From Bin87 sp965116565 (lineage in GTDB: Bacteria > Chloroflexota > Dehalococcoidia > Lucifugimonadales > UBA3495): DNA of 64,000 nt. Of the stretch, positions 18,080 to 26,541 are shown one piece after another. Every line of letters starts with the position of its first letter. Position 1 is the first letter of the stretch. A program made the position numbers and the translations under genes. The stretch is taken from NCBI GenBank assembly GCA_965116565.1, contig OZ220699.1:3348001-3412000 (forward strand), read 5' to 3'. Below the pieces are notes generated by a model. It was not told the DNA's origin, made no database searches, and was given only the letters and a program-made list of their open reading frames with translations.

Positions 18080-18799
18080 TTACTCCCCACTGGCCGGGTC
18101 AACCGGCTCTGGGTCGGTTGCGGCCGCTATCGGATAACGTCCGTCCCCATGATGGTGAAAGGCCAGCCTGATGAGCACCTCGCGGTGATTGCGCTCAGCC
18201 TGAGAGGAAAGTTTCTCCTCTACGGCATCAACTTTAATCTCAAGCGCCGTCAGTCTCCGGTCCAACCGCGCCACGTCGTCCCTCAAGCCGTTGATCGCGG
18301 CCATCACCATCGCTAAATCGGCTTTCCACTCCTGCCGGTAGGCTTCCAACTCGGCTTTCCATTCCTGACGGTTGGTTTCCGACTCGGCTCTCAACTCCCG
18401 CCGGACGGCTTCCAACTCGGCTTTCCATTCCTGACGGTTGGTTTCCGACTCGGCCCTCAACTCCCGCCGGACGGCTTCCAACTCGGCTTTCCATTCCTGA
18501 CGGTTGGTTTCCGACTCGGCTCTCCACTCGGCCGTCTGACGGTTGGTTTCCGACTCGGCTCTCCACTCCCGTCGGACGGCTTCCGACTCCTGACGGTTGG
18601 TTTCCGACTCTGCCCTCCACTCGCGCCGAGTGGTCTCCATTTCGGTTTTCCACTCCTGACGGTTGGTTTCCGACTCGGCTCTCCACTCCCGCCGGTTGGC
18701 CCTGGCATCGGCCCGAAGATACAGAACGGCGCCGACGACCGTCACTACGAAAACGACGATGGTAACGGCGAACCCCACCAGCGCAATTACCGGCTCCAT
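18080..18799 (-). CDS. Membrane-anchored coiled-coil protein with 22-residue repeats
   Basis: Residues about 5-28 form one membrane helix (IALVGFAVTIVVFVVTVVGAVLYL). A charged coiled coil follows, built from the unit EWRAESETNRQEWKAELEAV plus RR (22 residues, that is two hendecads). The units measure about 22, 18, 13, 22, 22 and 22 residues, so some have in-frame deletions. The C-terminal part (GLRDDVARLDRRLTALEIKV) is a second, heptad-type coiled coil. No enzyme motif is present. The gene sits between the PEPCK-like gene (18 bases) and aceB (37 bases) in one transcript direction. A similar anchor-plus-coil layout occurs in the gene at 24017. Confidence 0.7.
   Translation of the reverse strand: MEPVIALVGFAVTIVVFVVTVVGAVLYLRADARANRREWRAESETNRQEWKTEMETTRREWRAESETNRQESEAVRREWRAESETNRQTAEWRAESETNRQEWKAELEAVRRELRAESETNRQEWKAELEAVRRELRAESETNRQEWKAELEAYRQEWKADLAMVMAAINGLRDDVARLDRRLTALEIKVDAVEEKLSSQAERNHREVLIRLAFHHHGDGRYPIAAATDPEPVDPASGE
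18341..18538. repeat. 66-bp coding tandem repeat, three near-identical units
   Basis: The string GGCTTCCAACTCGG recurs at 18341, 18407 and 18473, exactly 66 bases apart. The intervening bases are almost identical. Shorter derivatives continue to about 18700. These units encode the 22-residue coiled-coil repeat. Confidence 0.85.
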
Positions 18800-18817
18800 C
18801 TATCCCACCAAACCGAT

Positions 18818-21163
18818 CTAATCCGCTCGGAGTCCTAACGTTGCCAGATGTTGCCGCGACGCTCCGTCAATCGCCAAACCCGCTTGCAATCCACCCCTGT
18901 ACTTGCGTTGCAGCTCGTTGAGCTGATACGCCACCGGGCGCATTCCTTCGTCCCGATGCGCCGCCGCATCAGCCAGCGTCTCGTACGCCTGGTCCAGCGA
19001 CCAGTAGAACGACAGCAGCCAGGCCAACTCCCGCTCGTCTGCCGGAGCCGGCACGTCGCTGATGTCCAGGACGGTGTTGACCACCTTGGTGTACCGCAGG
19101 ATCCCGGCCTTGTCCTGCTGGTCTCGGCCGAAGTACCGTCGGTGCATCAGCTCGCGAACCCGGCTGGCGTAGTCCTCTTCACCGTATATGTTGATGGGCA
19201 GCCACTTCTCGCGTAGGTCCAGTACCTCGTTGCCGTCGGCATCCAGCACCGCCACCGCCACCTCCGACCGCAGTACGCCGTCGTACTCGAACTTGACCGC
19301 GTTGCGCAGCAGCGCCTCCTGCAGCATCATGGTCAATTCACGCGGAATGTTCTGGTAGCGCGAACCCGACGCCTCTTCGTTGCTGTCGGCGCCCACGCCG
19401 CCCGTGTTGAACGCATAGTACTGCTGCGGCATGCCGCCCCACGACAACTGTTGCAGCACGTGGTACAGCAGGTTGGCGTTCTCATCTTCCAGGCCGATGA
19501 TAAACGGGTCGGAAAAATACTCGACGTACGGCCGGCCAATCGCACCGATGGCCGCTCCCATCTGCACCGCCTCGCCGTACATCAGCACGCGGATGTACTG
19601 CTCCAGGCTCAGGCGACGCAGCGGCGGTATCACGGTGTTCTGCCGCATCACCTCCTGCCAGAAGACCCGGTTAGTGCTCTCCATGGGCACGTGCACCGAA
19701 TCCGACAACCTGCCGTCGGTGATCTTGCCGATCAGACCCTGCGCTCCCTTCCGTTGCAGCAACCCCCGCCGCGACAGGATCATCCGCATGTTTCGCACCG
19801 GATTCTCCAGGTAGTTCGGTTCCTGGCTCTCCGCCTTCACCGGAACGTTTTCCAGCGTCTCGTCCGCCGCCGTAACGCCCGGCGCGCCCCGCAGCACGTC
19901 GTAGGTGATGGGATCGTCCTCCCGCGTCAGGCCGAACGGCACCGCGTAGAAATTGTTCTCCGTGCCATCGATGGCATGGGAGATCAGCGCGCTGCTGCCG
20001 TGCAGCCGGCTGGGTATCGGCTCAGACAGCGGCTGCAGCAGCACAATGTCGTCGTTCATCGGGTAGACCCCTTCCTCGGGATCGTGGGGCAGGTTCAAGA
20101 TGCCGGCCAGTTCGCTGTTCGCCAGCTCAACCATGATGGTCAGCGTGCTCTTGCCGTGCAGCGACGGGCCCACCGTCACCAGCGCGGTGTTGGTCAGTTC
20201 GCCGTTCAGCGTGCGCGCCCGCGCCATGCTCAGCGCCGCCTGCACCGCCAGCCCGTTGTTCTGCTTCACCTGGTGCATGGCGATGGACAGCGGACCCATC
20301 TTGTGCTCGCCCACGTAGTCGAACCCGAAGTGCAGCGAGAGCCCACGCGTGGGCGCCTTGAACACCAACTGCGTTATCCCCGCGTCCTGCAACTCCTTCT
20401 TGAGCCCGTCGTCCAAACCCAGGTCGTCCATCCAGTGCGGCACCGACACCTCCAGGATGTCCGGCGATTCCTGCCACTGATCCTGCGGAAGTTCGAACGT
20501 CAGCCGCCGCCACATGTACGGGGCCTGCATGTACCGCGTACCAAACAGCAATTGCCGCGCATGAAAAGACCGGCCGGGCGCGTCGCAAATCTGCCGGTCG
20601 GTCTGCACGATGCCCTCGCCGCTGGCGAACCAGGCCTCCATCTTGTCGCACGCCTGGTGGAACACCTGCGTGAACAGGCGCTGATTATCCTCGGAAAATG
20701 CCAAAGCGTCGCGGTTGCGCGTGAAACCCTCCACGAAATACTGCGTCAGGTCGGGTCGCCGCACCACTCCCAACTGGCTGAAAAACGCCAACCCGCCGTT
20801 GTCCAGGCGGAACACCGTCTCAGGCCACACCTTGCTCGACGCGCGCCCGGCCGCGTTGGCCTCCACCGCCTCGGCTTCCAAATCCTGCGCCTCCGCCAGC
20901 AACTCCGACTGTTTCTCCGCCGGCAGGTCCTGGAATATGGGCATCCTGCCGACGATCCATTCCTCGGACGGGTTGTAAAGGGGGCTGTCGGTGCGTTGTC
21001 CCCGACGCGCCACGGCGCAAAGGCGGGTCAGGGCCGCTTCAAACTCGGGAACAATATCGGGACCGGACAACGGCGACTTGCCATCGGCTCGGTCGGTGGA
21101 GTTGGTGGTCGGGCTGGTCAAGGCTGTTCTCCCGATGGGCAGGATTGGTTTTGGCCCCGGCAT
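18818..21163 (-). CDS. Divergent PEP carboxykinase-like P-loop protein
   Basis: This large soluble protein (about 781 residues) has an arrangement that recalls ATP-dependent PEP carboxykinase. It has a kinase-1-like loop VGPSLHGKSTL with Lys near residue 338, then MNDDIVLLQP as a kinase-2-like acidic motif, then DGTENNFYAVPFGLT and ENPVRNMRMILSR. Canonical PEPCK is about 530 residues and reads GLSGTGKTTLS, so this is a distant relative with extra N- and C-terminal regions. The ATG at 21163 is preferred over a GTG nine codons upstream. Being first in the cluster with malate synthase supports a gluconeogenic role, but activity is not proven. Confidence 0.6.
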   Translation of the reverse strand: MPGPKPILPIGRTALTSPTTNSTDRADGKSPLSGPDIVPEFEAALTRLCAVARRGQRTDSPLYNPSEEWIVGRMPIFQDLPAEKQSELLAEAQDLEAEAVEANAAGRASSKVWPETVFRLDNGGLAFFSQLGVVRRPDLTQYFVEGFTRNRDALAFSEDNQRLFTQVFHQACDKMEAWFASGEGIVQTDRQICDAPGRSFHARQLLFGTRYMQAPYMWRRLTFELPQDQWQESPDILEVSVPHWMDDLGLDDGLKKELQDAGITQLVFKAPTRGLSLHFGFDYVGEHKMGPLSIAMHQVKQNNGLAVQAALSMARARTLNGELTNTALVTVGPSLHGKSTLTIMVELANSELAGILNLPHDPEEGVYPMNDDIVLLQPLSEPIPSRLHGSSALISHAIDGTENNFYAVPFGLTREDDPITYDVLRGAPGVTAADETLENVPVKAESQEPNYLENPVRNMRMILSRRGLLQRKGAQGLIGKITDGRLSDSVHVPMESTNRVFWQEVMRQNTVIPPLRRLSLEQYIRVLMYGEAVQMGAAIGAIGRPYVEYFSDPFIIGLEDENANLLYHVLQQLSWGGMPQQYYAFNTGGVGADSNEEASGSRYQNIPRELTMMLQEALLRNAVKFEYDGVLRSEVAVAVLDADGNEVLDLREKWLPINIYGEEDYASRVRELMHRRYFGRDQQDKAGILRYTKVVNTVLDISDVPAPADERELAWLLSFYWSLDQAYETLADAAAHRDEGMRPVAYQLNELQRKYRGGLQAGLAIDGASRQHLATLGLRAD

Positions 21164-21525
21164 GCCCCAAACGCAACCCGGAATAAACACACGCCATCAG
21201 GCGCTGATACCGCCGATGGCAAGGGGTCCGTAGGTCGCAGATTGGCAGGGCTGGCACCGGTTGAATACTGCGAGAATACCGCCCAATTATGCTACCCCGA
21301 ACCGCCCCCACTGTCAAAAACCACAACGCTCGGGTTCGGTTTGCCAACGTTGCGCATGCTGCGCCGGCTTTAGATCGGTATCATCAATCGGTCTGCCGGG
21401 ATGAACCAACAATATCTCTGGAGCTGCCGCCATAATAGCGCACACGCTAACCGCATTTCCCCGCTTTGTGCGATAATCTTTTTTATTTGAAAGGTAATGC
21501 ACTCATGATCAGGGAGGTGGCACTT

Positions 21526-22173
21526 ATGTTTGATCTGTGGAAGACAAAAACAATGCTCAGTCTGGCAATAATATTATTATTCGCGATCCCCATGGTACTG
21601 GGTGCCATAATAGTACCCTTTGGTGCGCTGGACCAACTACCTCAAATCATCGCGACGGTAGAAGATATTGTAACGATTATCGCGATCATTTTAGCGGGAT
21701 TAGTAGCTGGAGCAAGCGTCGTTCTTGTGAGGCCGTCGGAACCTAACATCAGCGTGTCTCACCAAATAGGCCATCGGACGCTCAACCAGCAAGAGGCTCA
21801 CGTCCGCATCGAGGCAAAGCTCCACAACACGTCGCGAGTCCCTGTGCAAATACGGCGGTCGTCCATTTCGGTCGAACGTCTGGTGCGGACAACTGCTGGG
21901 CACTACGAATATGCGGGCATCGGCGGCAATTTACTACGAGACCGCAGTACGACTTTCGCGCAGCATTCAATACTCTACAACCGGGAGTTTCATCTGGCCG
22001 ATCTCGAGGTCATCATTGAATCAGGACAATCTCGGCAAGAAACGTTCGAAATAATCATTGACCCGGATAACGTTCCTATAAGAATCCATACGAGATTCCG
22101 AGGTGGCCTGCCGAACGCGCAAGAAGCCTCTGATAAGGATTGGGAAGCCATTTCTTTCTACGATATAGATTAG
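21526..22173 (+). CDS. Hypothetical membrane protein, 215 aa, AT-richer than its neighbours
   Basis: The family is not recognised. The start is chosen because GGGAGGTGG at 21512-21520 precedes ATG 21526 with ideal spacing. Two upstream in-frame starts are weaker. Two membrane helices (about residues 10-32 and 45-70) are followed by a beta-rich soluble domain of about 140 residues (VRIEAKLHNTSRVPVQIRRS). This pattern is typical of extracytoplasmic or peripheral beta-sandwich domains. Base and codon use (ATA, TTA, AGA) differ clearly from surrounding genes, which suggests recent acquisition. A GATAAT -10-like box lies at 21472-21477. Confidence 0.65.
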   Translation: MFDLWKTKTMLSLAIILLFAIPMVLGAIIVPFGALDQLPQIIATVEDIVTIIAIILAGLVAGASVVLVRPSEPNISVSHQIGHRTLNQQEAHVRIEAKLHNTSRVPVQIRRSSISVERLVRTTAGHYEYAGIGGNLLRDRSTTFAQHSILYNREFHLADLEVIIESGQSRQETFEIIIDPDNVPIRIHTRFRGGLPNAQEASDKDWEAISFYDID

Positions 22174-22248
22174 CTACCAAGTACTCAAACACCACAACTG
22201 CCGGCCTCGGGCGCTGAGCGAGGAACCTCTAGTTAGTCCTGCTCCGGG

Positions 22249-22686
22249 TTACCCGCCCCAGCCCAGCGACAGCCATTCCGCCGGCAACAACCGCTCGCCC
22301 GTCGGGTCGACCACCAGGTTATAGGCCTCCAACGCTGACGCACCCAGCAGGTAGTTATCCTCTGGGCCGAATATCACCGGGCAGGGACGCTCGTCACCAT
22401 CGATGCTGAACCGGGCAAAACCGAACCCATAGCGCACCCGACTGCCATCCGCCAGGATGAATCTTAGCTCCTCCCGTGGTTCAATCCGTAGCTCCGACAT
22501 CAGCGATGCCGGGATCATGGAGTGCGCCGCTCCCGTGTCAACCATCGGACGAACCGGCGCCAAATCACCGCCGTCCAGATTGCCAACCCCCACGTTCACT
22601 TTGAACATCGATATCGAATTCTGCTCCTCGTTCGTACGTGCCCATTTTACCATTCGAAAGAGCTTCAACGATTCGCTCAACGTCAC
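22249..22686 (-). CDS. Retropepsin-like aspartic protease family protein
   Basis: This is a single-domain aspartyl-protease-fold protein of 145 residues. The hallmark VDTGAAHSMIP (Asp-Thr-Gly) is followed by the flap-like LADGSRVRYGFGFARFSIDG and by LLGASALEAYNLVVD, the second conserved hydrophobic-Gly motif. Such proteins act as homodimers. The GTG start at 22686 is chosen for its AAGGAG ribosome binding site. An internal start (MFKVNVGVG) would give the compact core only. The gene stands alone between two plus-strand genes. The physiological substrate is unknown. Confidence 0.75.
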   Translation of the reverse strand: MTLSESLKLFRMVKWARTNEEQNSISMFKVNVGVGNLDGGDLAPVRPMVDTGAAHSMIPASLMSELRIEPREELRFILADGSRVRYGFGFARFSIDGDERPCPVIFGPEDNYLLGASALEAYNLVVDPTGERLLPAEWLSLGWGG

Positions 22687-22776
22687 GACACTCCTTCCCA
22701 ACTGGCACCGCCCCCGCCCGCGCTGTTATGATGGCGACGGACGTACCCAAACCAACCCAAGGACCCACCAAACCAC

Positions 22777-23196
22777 ATGACCCAGCAATCCAACGCCGCC
22801 CCGCCTACCCTCGCTCCCGGCCTCACCGGACACCGCGAGGTGCTGGTCTGCGAGCACAACACCGCGCCCCACACCGGCAAACTCAGCACCCCCTCAATGA
22901 TCCGCGCCATGGAGCAGGCCTCCCAGCGCGCCATCCTGGACCACCTGCCGCCCGAGCAGTCCACGGTCGGCTTTGAGGTCAACATCCGCCACGTCGCCAC
23001 CGCCGACATCGGCGTAACCGTGGTCGCAAACGCCGAGCTTGAAAAGGTCGACGGACGCTGGCTCTACTTCAAGGTGGAGGTCCTCGACGGCGATCGCACC
23101 ATCGGCGTCGGCACCCATCGCCGCGCCATCATCACGCTGCCGCCCGACGCCACCGACCGGGGCGGAGGCAACGACAGCCACCGTCACGAACTCTAA
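22777..23196 (+). CDS. FlK-like hotdog-fold thioesterase
   Basis: This is a hotdog-fold acyl-CoA thioesterase related to fluoroacetyl-CoA thioesterase FlK. The catalytic triad of that family (Thr, Glu, His) is recognisable as Thr38 in STPSMI, Glu46 in AMEQAS and His72 in NIRHVA. The spacings of 8 and 26 residues are identical to FlK. The length of 139 residues fits. A substrate cannot be inferred, and most homologues act on unknown short acyl-CoAs. It is followed after 70 bases by the cupin gene. Confidence 0.85.
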   Translation: MTQQSNAAPPTLAPGLTGHREVLVCEHNTAPHTGKLSTPSMIRAMEQASQRAILDHLPPEQSTVGFEVNIRHVATADIGVTVVANAELEKVDGRWLYFKVEVLDGDRTIGVGTHRRAIITLPPDATDRGGGNDSHRHEL

Positions 23197-23266
23197 CCCA
23201 GGCATCACCGCCCGACACCATCCCGTCCTACACGATCCCGTCCGAAACCATCAAGGAGAATCACCC

Positions 23267-23968
23267 ATGGAACCTCTGATTCGCAACATCAAGGATTTCC
23301 CCGCCGGAGAGGTCGCGCGCCTCATCAACGCCGACGATGACCCGTTCCTGACGCTGGCCTACTCGGTCATCGAGCCGGGCGGAACCAGCGCCCACCACAT
23401 CCACGAGTGGGAGCACGAGGTCTATATCATCGAGGGCAACGGCACGCTGGTCGCCGACGGCAAGGAATACCCCGTCAAGGCTGGCGACGCCATGTTCATC
23501 CCGCCCATGGTTGACCACGTCACCCGCAATGACAGCGATAGCGACATCCGGCGCATCGAGATCAACCCCATCGCCGCGTCGCGCGGCACTGCCCGCCCCG
23601 GCGGCTCCGAACCCGGCGCCGGCACCCCGCCGGTGATCCGCAACCACGCCGACCTCAACGACGAGACCGGCCACACCATGCTCGGCGGACGCGACGGCTG
23701 CCCCAACTACCTGATGCTCTACAACGGCTACATGCAGCCCGGCGCAGTCAGCCACCCCGAAACCGGCGGCCACAACCACACCTGGGACCACACCGTGTTC
23801 ATACTGGAAGGCACCGGAACCATAGTCGTCTCCGGCACGGAATACACCGTAACCGCAGGCGACGCCGTTCGCGTTCCTCCCGGCGAGCATCACCAGTGGA
23901 AGAACGAGACCGACGCCCCCATGCTCCGCGTGACCTTCAACGATATCGTCTCCGAAGGCCACGGCTGA
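23267..23968 (+). CDS. Double-cupin domain protein
   Basis: The protein has 233 residues with two consecutive cupin barrels. The first has GTSAHHIHEWEHEVYIIEGNG and the paired GDAMFIPPMVDHV. The second has VSHPETGGHNHTWDHTVFILEG and GDAVRVPPGEHHQW. Each contains the His-x-His and Glu/His metal ligands, so two metal sites are likely. The ATG has AAGGAG seven bases upstream. The frame is open upstream but there overlaps the thioesterase gene. Two-cupin proteins include dioxygenases and sugar isomerases, and the activity here is not determinable. Confidence 0.82.
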   Translation: MEPLIRNIKDFPAGEVARLINADDDPFLTLAYSVIEPGGTSAHHIHEWEHEVYIIEGNGTLVADGKEYPVKAGDAMFIPPMVDHVTRNDSDSDIRRIEINPIAASRGTARPGGSEPGAGTPPVIRNHADLNDETGHTMLGGRDGCPNYLMLYNGYMQPGAVSHPETGGHNHTWDHTVFILEGTGTIVVSGTEYTVTAGDAVRVPPGEHHQWKNETDAPMLRVTFNDIVSEGHG

Positions 23969-24016
23969 TACCATTTATAAGGTCTCAGGCGCAGTCGCCG
24001 GGTCAAGGAGTCGCCT

Positions 24017-24463
24017 ATGGAAGTGCCAGTCATTGCCACCGTGGTTGGCACCGGGATTGCTAACGTCGGCGTCGGCGTTACCATCATCGTGCTACTGATC
24101 AGAGGCAGCGACGCTCTGGGCAGGAGCACCGCCCAAGTGGAAATCCTGAGTGCGGCAGTCACCGAGGTACGGAACGAAGTCGTCGGGGCGATTCGTACCG
24201 AAGTCGGGGAAACCCGCGCCGAGGCCCGGCAGGACAAAGAAGAACTGCGCGCCGAAATCAGAGAGGCGCGCGCCGAAGCCCGAGAAGATAACCGTCAGCT
24301 ACGGGCCGATATGGTCGCCGGCTTCGAAACCCTGGCGAACGCCATCGACGCGTTTCGCGCGGAAGTCCAGCAGACCAACCAGATGGTGGCCGCGCTGGCC
24401 AACCACACCCCCGACACCGACGGACGCACCGTGTTCACCGTGCCGTCGCCTCCCAACCGGTAG
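24017..24463 (+). CDS. Membrane-anchored coiled-coil protein, 148 aa
   Basis: One N-terminal membrane helix (residues about 8-30, VVGTGIANVGVGVTIIVLLI) is followed by a long charged coiled coil (TEVGETRAEARQDKEELRAE, then REARAEAREDNRQLRADM) and a Gln-rich end. The ATG has AAGGAG upstream. The arrangement resembles the repeat protein at 18080. Codon usage is normal for the window. The gene lies 12 bases before enolase and may share its transcript. Function unknown. Confidence 0.65.
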   Translation: MEVPVIATVVGTGIANVGVGVTIIVLLIRGSDALGRSTAQVEILSAAVTEVRNEVVGAIRTEVGETRAEARQDKEELRAEIREARAEAREDNRQLRADMVAGFETLANAIDAFRAEVQQTNQMVAALANHTPDTDGRTVFTVPSPPNR

Positions 24464-24475
24464 AGGGCATCCGCT

Positions 24476-25786
24476 GTGCCCAACTCAACCACCATCGCCT
24501 CCGTCCGCGCCCGCGAAGTCCTCGACTCACGTGGCAACCCCACCGTCGAGGTCGACGTCCACCTGGACGGCGGCGCGACTGGACGGGCCATCGTCCCCTC
24601 CGGCGCGTCCACCGGACGCCACGAGGCCATCGAACTCCGCGATGGCGACCCCGCCCGCTATGAGGGCTTGGGCGTCCTCCGCGCCGTCGCCGCCGTCAAC
24701 GCCATCATCGCTCCCGCCGTCTGCGGCTCGATGGACGCTGCCGACCAGCCGGCGCTCGATGAGTTTCTGCGTGAGTTGGACGGCACCTCCAACAAATCCC
24801 GCCTCGGCGCCAACGCCATCCTCGGCGTATCTCTGGCCGCTGCCCACGCCGCCGCGTCCGCATCGGGCCAGCCACTGTACCGGTATCTCGGCGGACCCGA
24901 CGCTGCAACCATGCCCATCCCGATGGTCAACATCATCAGCGGCGGGCGACACGCCGCCGCCGGCCTCGACATGCAGGACTTCCTCGCCATCCCCATCGGC
25001 GCGGAAACCTACAGCGACGCCCTGCGCATGGTCGTGGACGTGTACCGCGCCGTCGGCCGCGTCCTTTCGCAGATGGGCCCCTACGCCTACGGTGTCGCCG
25101 ACGAAGGCGGGTACGGCCCGCCTCTGCCCTGCCACGAGGACGCCCTGGCAATCCTCTACGACGCCACCCGCCTCGCCGGCTACCGGTGCGCCCGCGACGG
25201 CGACATCGCCATCGGCATGGACGTCGCCGCCACCGAGTTTATGGGGGGCGATGGAAACTACCTGCTCCGCGCCGAGGGACGTTCGTTCACCGCCACCGAG
25301 TTGGCCGACCTCCTGGTCCATTGGTGCGTCACCTACCCCATCATCTCCATAGAGGACGGACTGTCCGAGGACGATTGGGACGGCTGGGAATACCTGACCC
25401 GGCAGATGGGCGCAACCACCCAACTCATCGGCGACGACCTGTTCACCACCAACCCCGAGCGCCTCGCCCGCGGCGCCGACGCCGGCATCGCCAACGCCGT
25501 CCTCATCAAACTCAACCAGATCGGCACCCTCACCGAGACCCTGGAAACCGTCCGCCTCGCCCAGCAGCGCGGCTACCTGCCCGTCATCTCCGCCCGCTCC
25601 GGAGAAACCGAGGACGCCACCATTGCCGACCTCGCCGTCGCCACCGGCGCCGGCCAGATCAAGATCGGCTCCATCACCCGCTCCGAGCGCCTCGCCAAGT
25701 ACAACCGCCTGCTCCGCATCGAGGAAGAACTCGGCGAAAGAGCGCAATACCCCGGCCGGGGCGTATTCGCTCGATTCCTGTCGTGA
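24476..25786 (+). CDS. eno: Enolase or enolase paralogue with two active-site substitutions
   Basis: This enzyme interconverts 2-phosphoglycerate and PEP. Length (436) and overall sequence match enolase. Metal ligands are in MDVAATEF, SIEDGLSEDDWDGW and LIGDDLFTT, and the catalytic Lys is in VLIKLNQIGTLTET. Two usually invariant positions differ. The LQEF motif reads MQDF (Asp168), and SHRSGETED reads SARSGETED (Ala373). A GTG start follows a weak site. The stop overlaps the rsmG start (TGATG). It is either a functional variant or a paralogue with changed activity. No other enolase is in the window. Confidence 0.88.
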   Translation: MPNSTTIASVRAREVLDSRGNPTVEVDVHLDGGATGRAIVPSGASTGRHEAIELRDGDPARYEGLGVLRAVAAVNAIIAPAVCGSMDAADQPALDEFLRELDGTSNKSRLGANAILGVSLAAAHAAASASGQPLYRYLGGPDAATMPIPMVNIISGGRHAAAGLDMQDFLAIPIGAETYSDALRMVVDVYRAVGRVLSQMGPYAYGVADEGGYGPPLPCHEDALAILYDATRLAGYRCARDGDIAIGMDVAATEFMGGDGNYLLRAEGRSFTATELADLLVHWCVTYPIISIEDGLSEDDWDGWEYLTRQMGATTQLIGDDLFTTNPERLARGADAGIANAVLIKLNQIGTLTETLETVRLAQQRGYLPVISARSGETEDATIADLAVATGAGQIKIGSITRSERLAKYNRLLRIEEELGERAQYPGRGVFARFLS

Positions 25787-26541
25787 TGACCGATGGCGCA
25801 AAATCCGCGTCGGCCGGCGCCGGCACGGAGATTTTAGCCCGGCAGTCCCAACGCCTGGGCTTGAGCCTGACGTCCGACCAATTGGCCCAGTTCGCCAAAT
25901 ACACCCAACTGCTCCACGCCGGCAACCGCCGCGCCAACCTCACCTCCATCACCGACCCGGAGCAGGTGCAGGTTCGGCACTACCTCGATTCTCTCACCGC
26001 CGTCCTCGCCAGACCTCAATGGCCCGACCGCACCAGCGTCGTCGATATCGGCGCCGGCGCCGGATTCCCCGGCATCCCTCTTAAGATAGTCTTCCCTGAT
26101 ATCCGCCTCACCCTCGCCGAGTCCACGGGCAAGAAAACTGCGTTCCTGCGGGAATTGGTGACCGACCTGGCGCTGGACAACGTTGAGGTTCTGACCGTCC
26201 GCGCCGAGGACCTCGGCCGCACCGAGGGCTACCGGGGCCAGTTCGACGTCGCGCTGGCCCGGGGCGTTTCGTCGCTGCCAACGTTGATCGAATACGCGCT
26301 TCCCCTCTGCAAGGGGCACGGGCATCTGCTGGCCTGGAAGGGTAGCGACGGCCCGGTGCAGGCAAAAATCTCGGTCAACGCGCTGAAGGAACTGGGCGGC
26401 GAGGTCGCCGGCCTGCACTCCGTCAACGGCCTGTCGCCACCCCTGCCGCCCGACCGCTGGATCATCTCGGTAGAGAAGACCCGCCGCACGCCCGGCCGCT
26501 ACCCTCGACGCGTCGGCGTCCCCGCCAAACAACCCCTCTGA
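25786..26541 (+). CDS. rsmG: 16S rRNA (guanine-N7) methyltransferase G
   Basis: This SAM-dependent enzyme makes m7G527 in 16S rRNA. The SAM-binding motif VVDIGAGAGFPGIPLKIVFP is present, followed by LAESTGKKTAFLREL and LARGVSSLPTLIEYALPL. The length of 251 residues is slightly longer than the usual 210-240 because of a short N-terminal extension. The ATG overlaps the enolase stop by one base, implying translational coupling. The 3' end overlaps the end of the converging mobA pseudogene by 43 bases. Confidence 0.92.
   Translation: MTDGAKSASAGAGTEILARQSQRLGLSLTSDQLAQFAKYTQLLHAGNRRANLTSITDPEQVQVRHYLDSLTAVLARPQWPDRTSVVDIGAGAGFPGIPLKIVFPDIRLTLAESTGKKTAFLRELVTDLALDNVEVLTVRAEDLGRTEGYRGQFDVALARGVSSLPTLIEYALPLCKGHGHLLAWKGSDGPVQAKISVNALKELGGEVAGLHSVNGLSPPLPPDRWIISVEKTRRTPGRYPRRVGVPAKQPL

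Noticed and set aside
19451..21373. Long plus-strand open frame (640 codons) opposite the PEPCK-like gene
   Set aside because: It is a shadow of the high-GC minus-strand gene: composition is rich in His, Arg, Gln and Pro, with no family motif, whereas the minus-strand frame has clear motifs and a ribosome-binding context.
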